This document shows positions 7,922 to 8,307 of a stretch of 8,307 nucleotides of DNA, in pieces (within the stretch, counting starts at the first letter, position 1; each line of letters starts with the position of its first letter). The notes under the pieces were generated by a model. It worked only from the letters and a program-made list of their open reading frames with translations. It made no database searches and was not told where the DNA came from. The translations under genes and the position numbers were made by a program. The stretch comes from Lysobacteraceae bacterium (GTDB taxonomy: Bacteria > Pseudomonadota > Gammaproteobacteria > Xanthomonadales > Xanthomonadaceae): assembly GCA_004173415.1 (NCBI GenBank), contig SEHC01000068.1:1-8307 (forward strand). Direction: 5' to 3'.

Positions 7922-8307
7922 TCAGCGGCCCGGAACACGACAGCAGGTGGTTCCTTCGATCACTACCTGGCTGCTCGCCGTCGTATTGTGGAAGCTGCAC
8001 CAGACTTTGTCGTAAGGGGAATTGGACCATACCCCGCTGCCGGTGAGATAGACGCCGGTGGCACCCAGGCAGTACGGTGTAGTCGGAGCGTATCCTGCAG
8101 GGCAAGCCGCCGCGTCGGCGTAAGTGCCATAGCTGTTCTCGCCTGCCGCCAGCGTCCTGGTATCGGAAATCGCAGTGCAATCCGGACGCGTCGCCTCCGG
8201 CGCCATGAAGTATCCGGCCACGTCGATCACCACATGGGTGTTGAAGTTGCTGAGGGCGGTGAAATCGAATGGCTGGCCCAGGGTCTGCTTCACGATCAGC
8301 TCGTTGC
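7922..8307 (-). CDS. Hypothetical secreted cysteine-containing protein, C-terminal part
   Basis: The frame is open to the window edge, so only about 127 C-terminal residues are seen; the GTG at 8293 is an internal valine codon. The visible part starts N-E-L-I-V-K and has NFNTHVVIDVAGYF, a phrase I know from extracellular proteins of Lysobacter-like bacteria and actinobacteria, where it closes a beta-rich domain. A tail follows with six cysteines (PDC, AAC, PYC, VWC, and TCC near the end), many Thr, Ser, Gly and Tyr, and few charged residues. This suggests a secreted, disulfide-stabilised domain. I do not recognise a catalytic motif and assign no function. The gene has its own terminator and does not appear to share a transcript with the CoA-transferase genes. 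Confidence 0.72.
   Translation of the reverse strand, partial: NELIVKQTLGQPFDFTALSNFNTHVVIDVAGYFMAPEATRPDCTAISDTRTLAAGENSYGTYADAAACPAGYAPTTPYCLGATGVYLTGSGVWSNSPYDKVWCSFHNTTASSQVVIEGTTCCRVPGR

Overview
The window is high-GC bacterial chromosome with tightly packed, often overlapping genes. The gene content (etfBA beside sugar-transfer genes, a two-subunit 3-oxoacid CoA-transferase resembling LpsI/LpsJ, and a lipoprotein metalloprotease with FG-GAP repeats) suggests a gammaproteobacterium of the Xanthomonadaceae/Lysobacteraceae (Lysobacter, Luteimonas, Pseudoxanthomonas or a close relative). This placement rests on remembered gene order and protein resemblance, not on a search.

Layout. Bases 1-3884 (+) look like one transcription unit: the last codons of etfB, complete etfA, a GT-B (GT4-like) glycosyltransferase, a polytopic membrane protein of the lysylphosphatidylglycerol-synthase transmembrane/flippase-like family, and a class I SAM methyltransferase. 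The first three junctions overlap (TAATG, TTGA, ATGA); the last has a 4-base gap. The unit ends at a strong hairpin (3894-3925) that is symmetrical enough to stop transcription from both sides. Bases 3938-6286 (-) encode a predicted outer-membrane lipoprotein metzincin with a complete zinc site and a C-terminal FG-GAP/VCBS repeat region built from three 288-base units. Bases 6414-7774 (-) encode subunits B and A of a 3-oxoacid CoA-transferase. Bases 7922-8307 (-) are the 3' end of a cysteine-containing, probably secreted protein of unknown function, followed by its own terminator hairpin.

How it fits together. EtfAB passes electrons from acyl-CoA and other dehydrogenases to the quinone pool. 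The CoA-transferase activates acetoacetate-type acids with succinyl-CoA. The glycosyltransferase, flippase-like protein and methyltransferase look like a small envelope-glycan or glycolipid module. In Xanthomonas, etfA borders the variable lipopolysaccharide locus, and CoA-transferase genes named lpsI/lpsJ lie in that neighbourhood. The module between etfA and the CoA-transferase genes is therefore best read as a variable surface-carbohydrate insertion at a known hotspot. Isoleucine ATA codons, absent from etfA but recurrent in the glycosyltransferase and flippase-like genes, support a separate origin for those two.

I see no tRNA, rRNA, CRISPR array, insertion sequence or phage gene. No intergenic stretch exceeds 150 bases.
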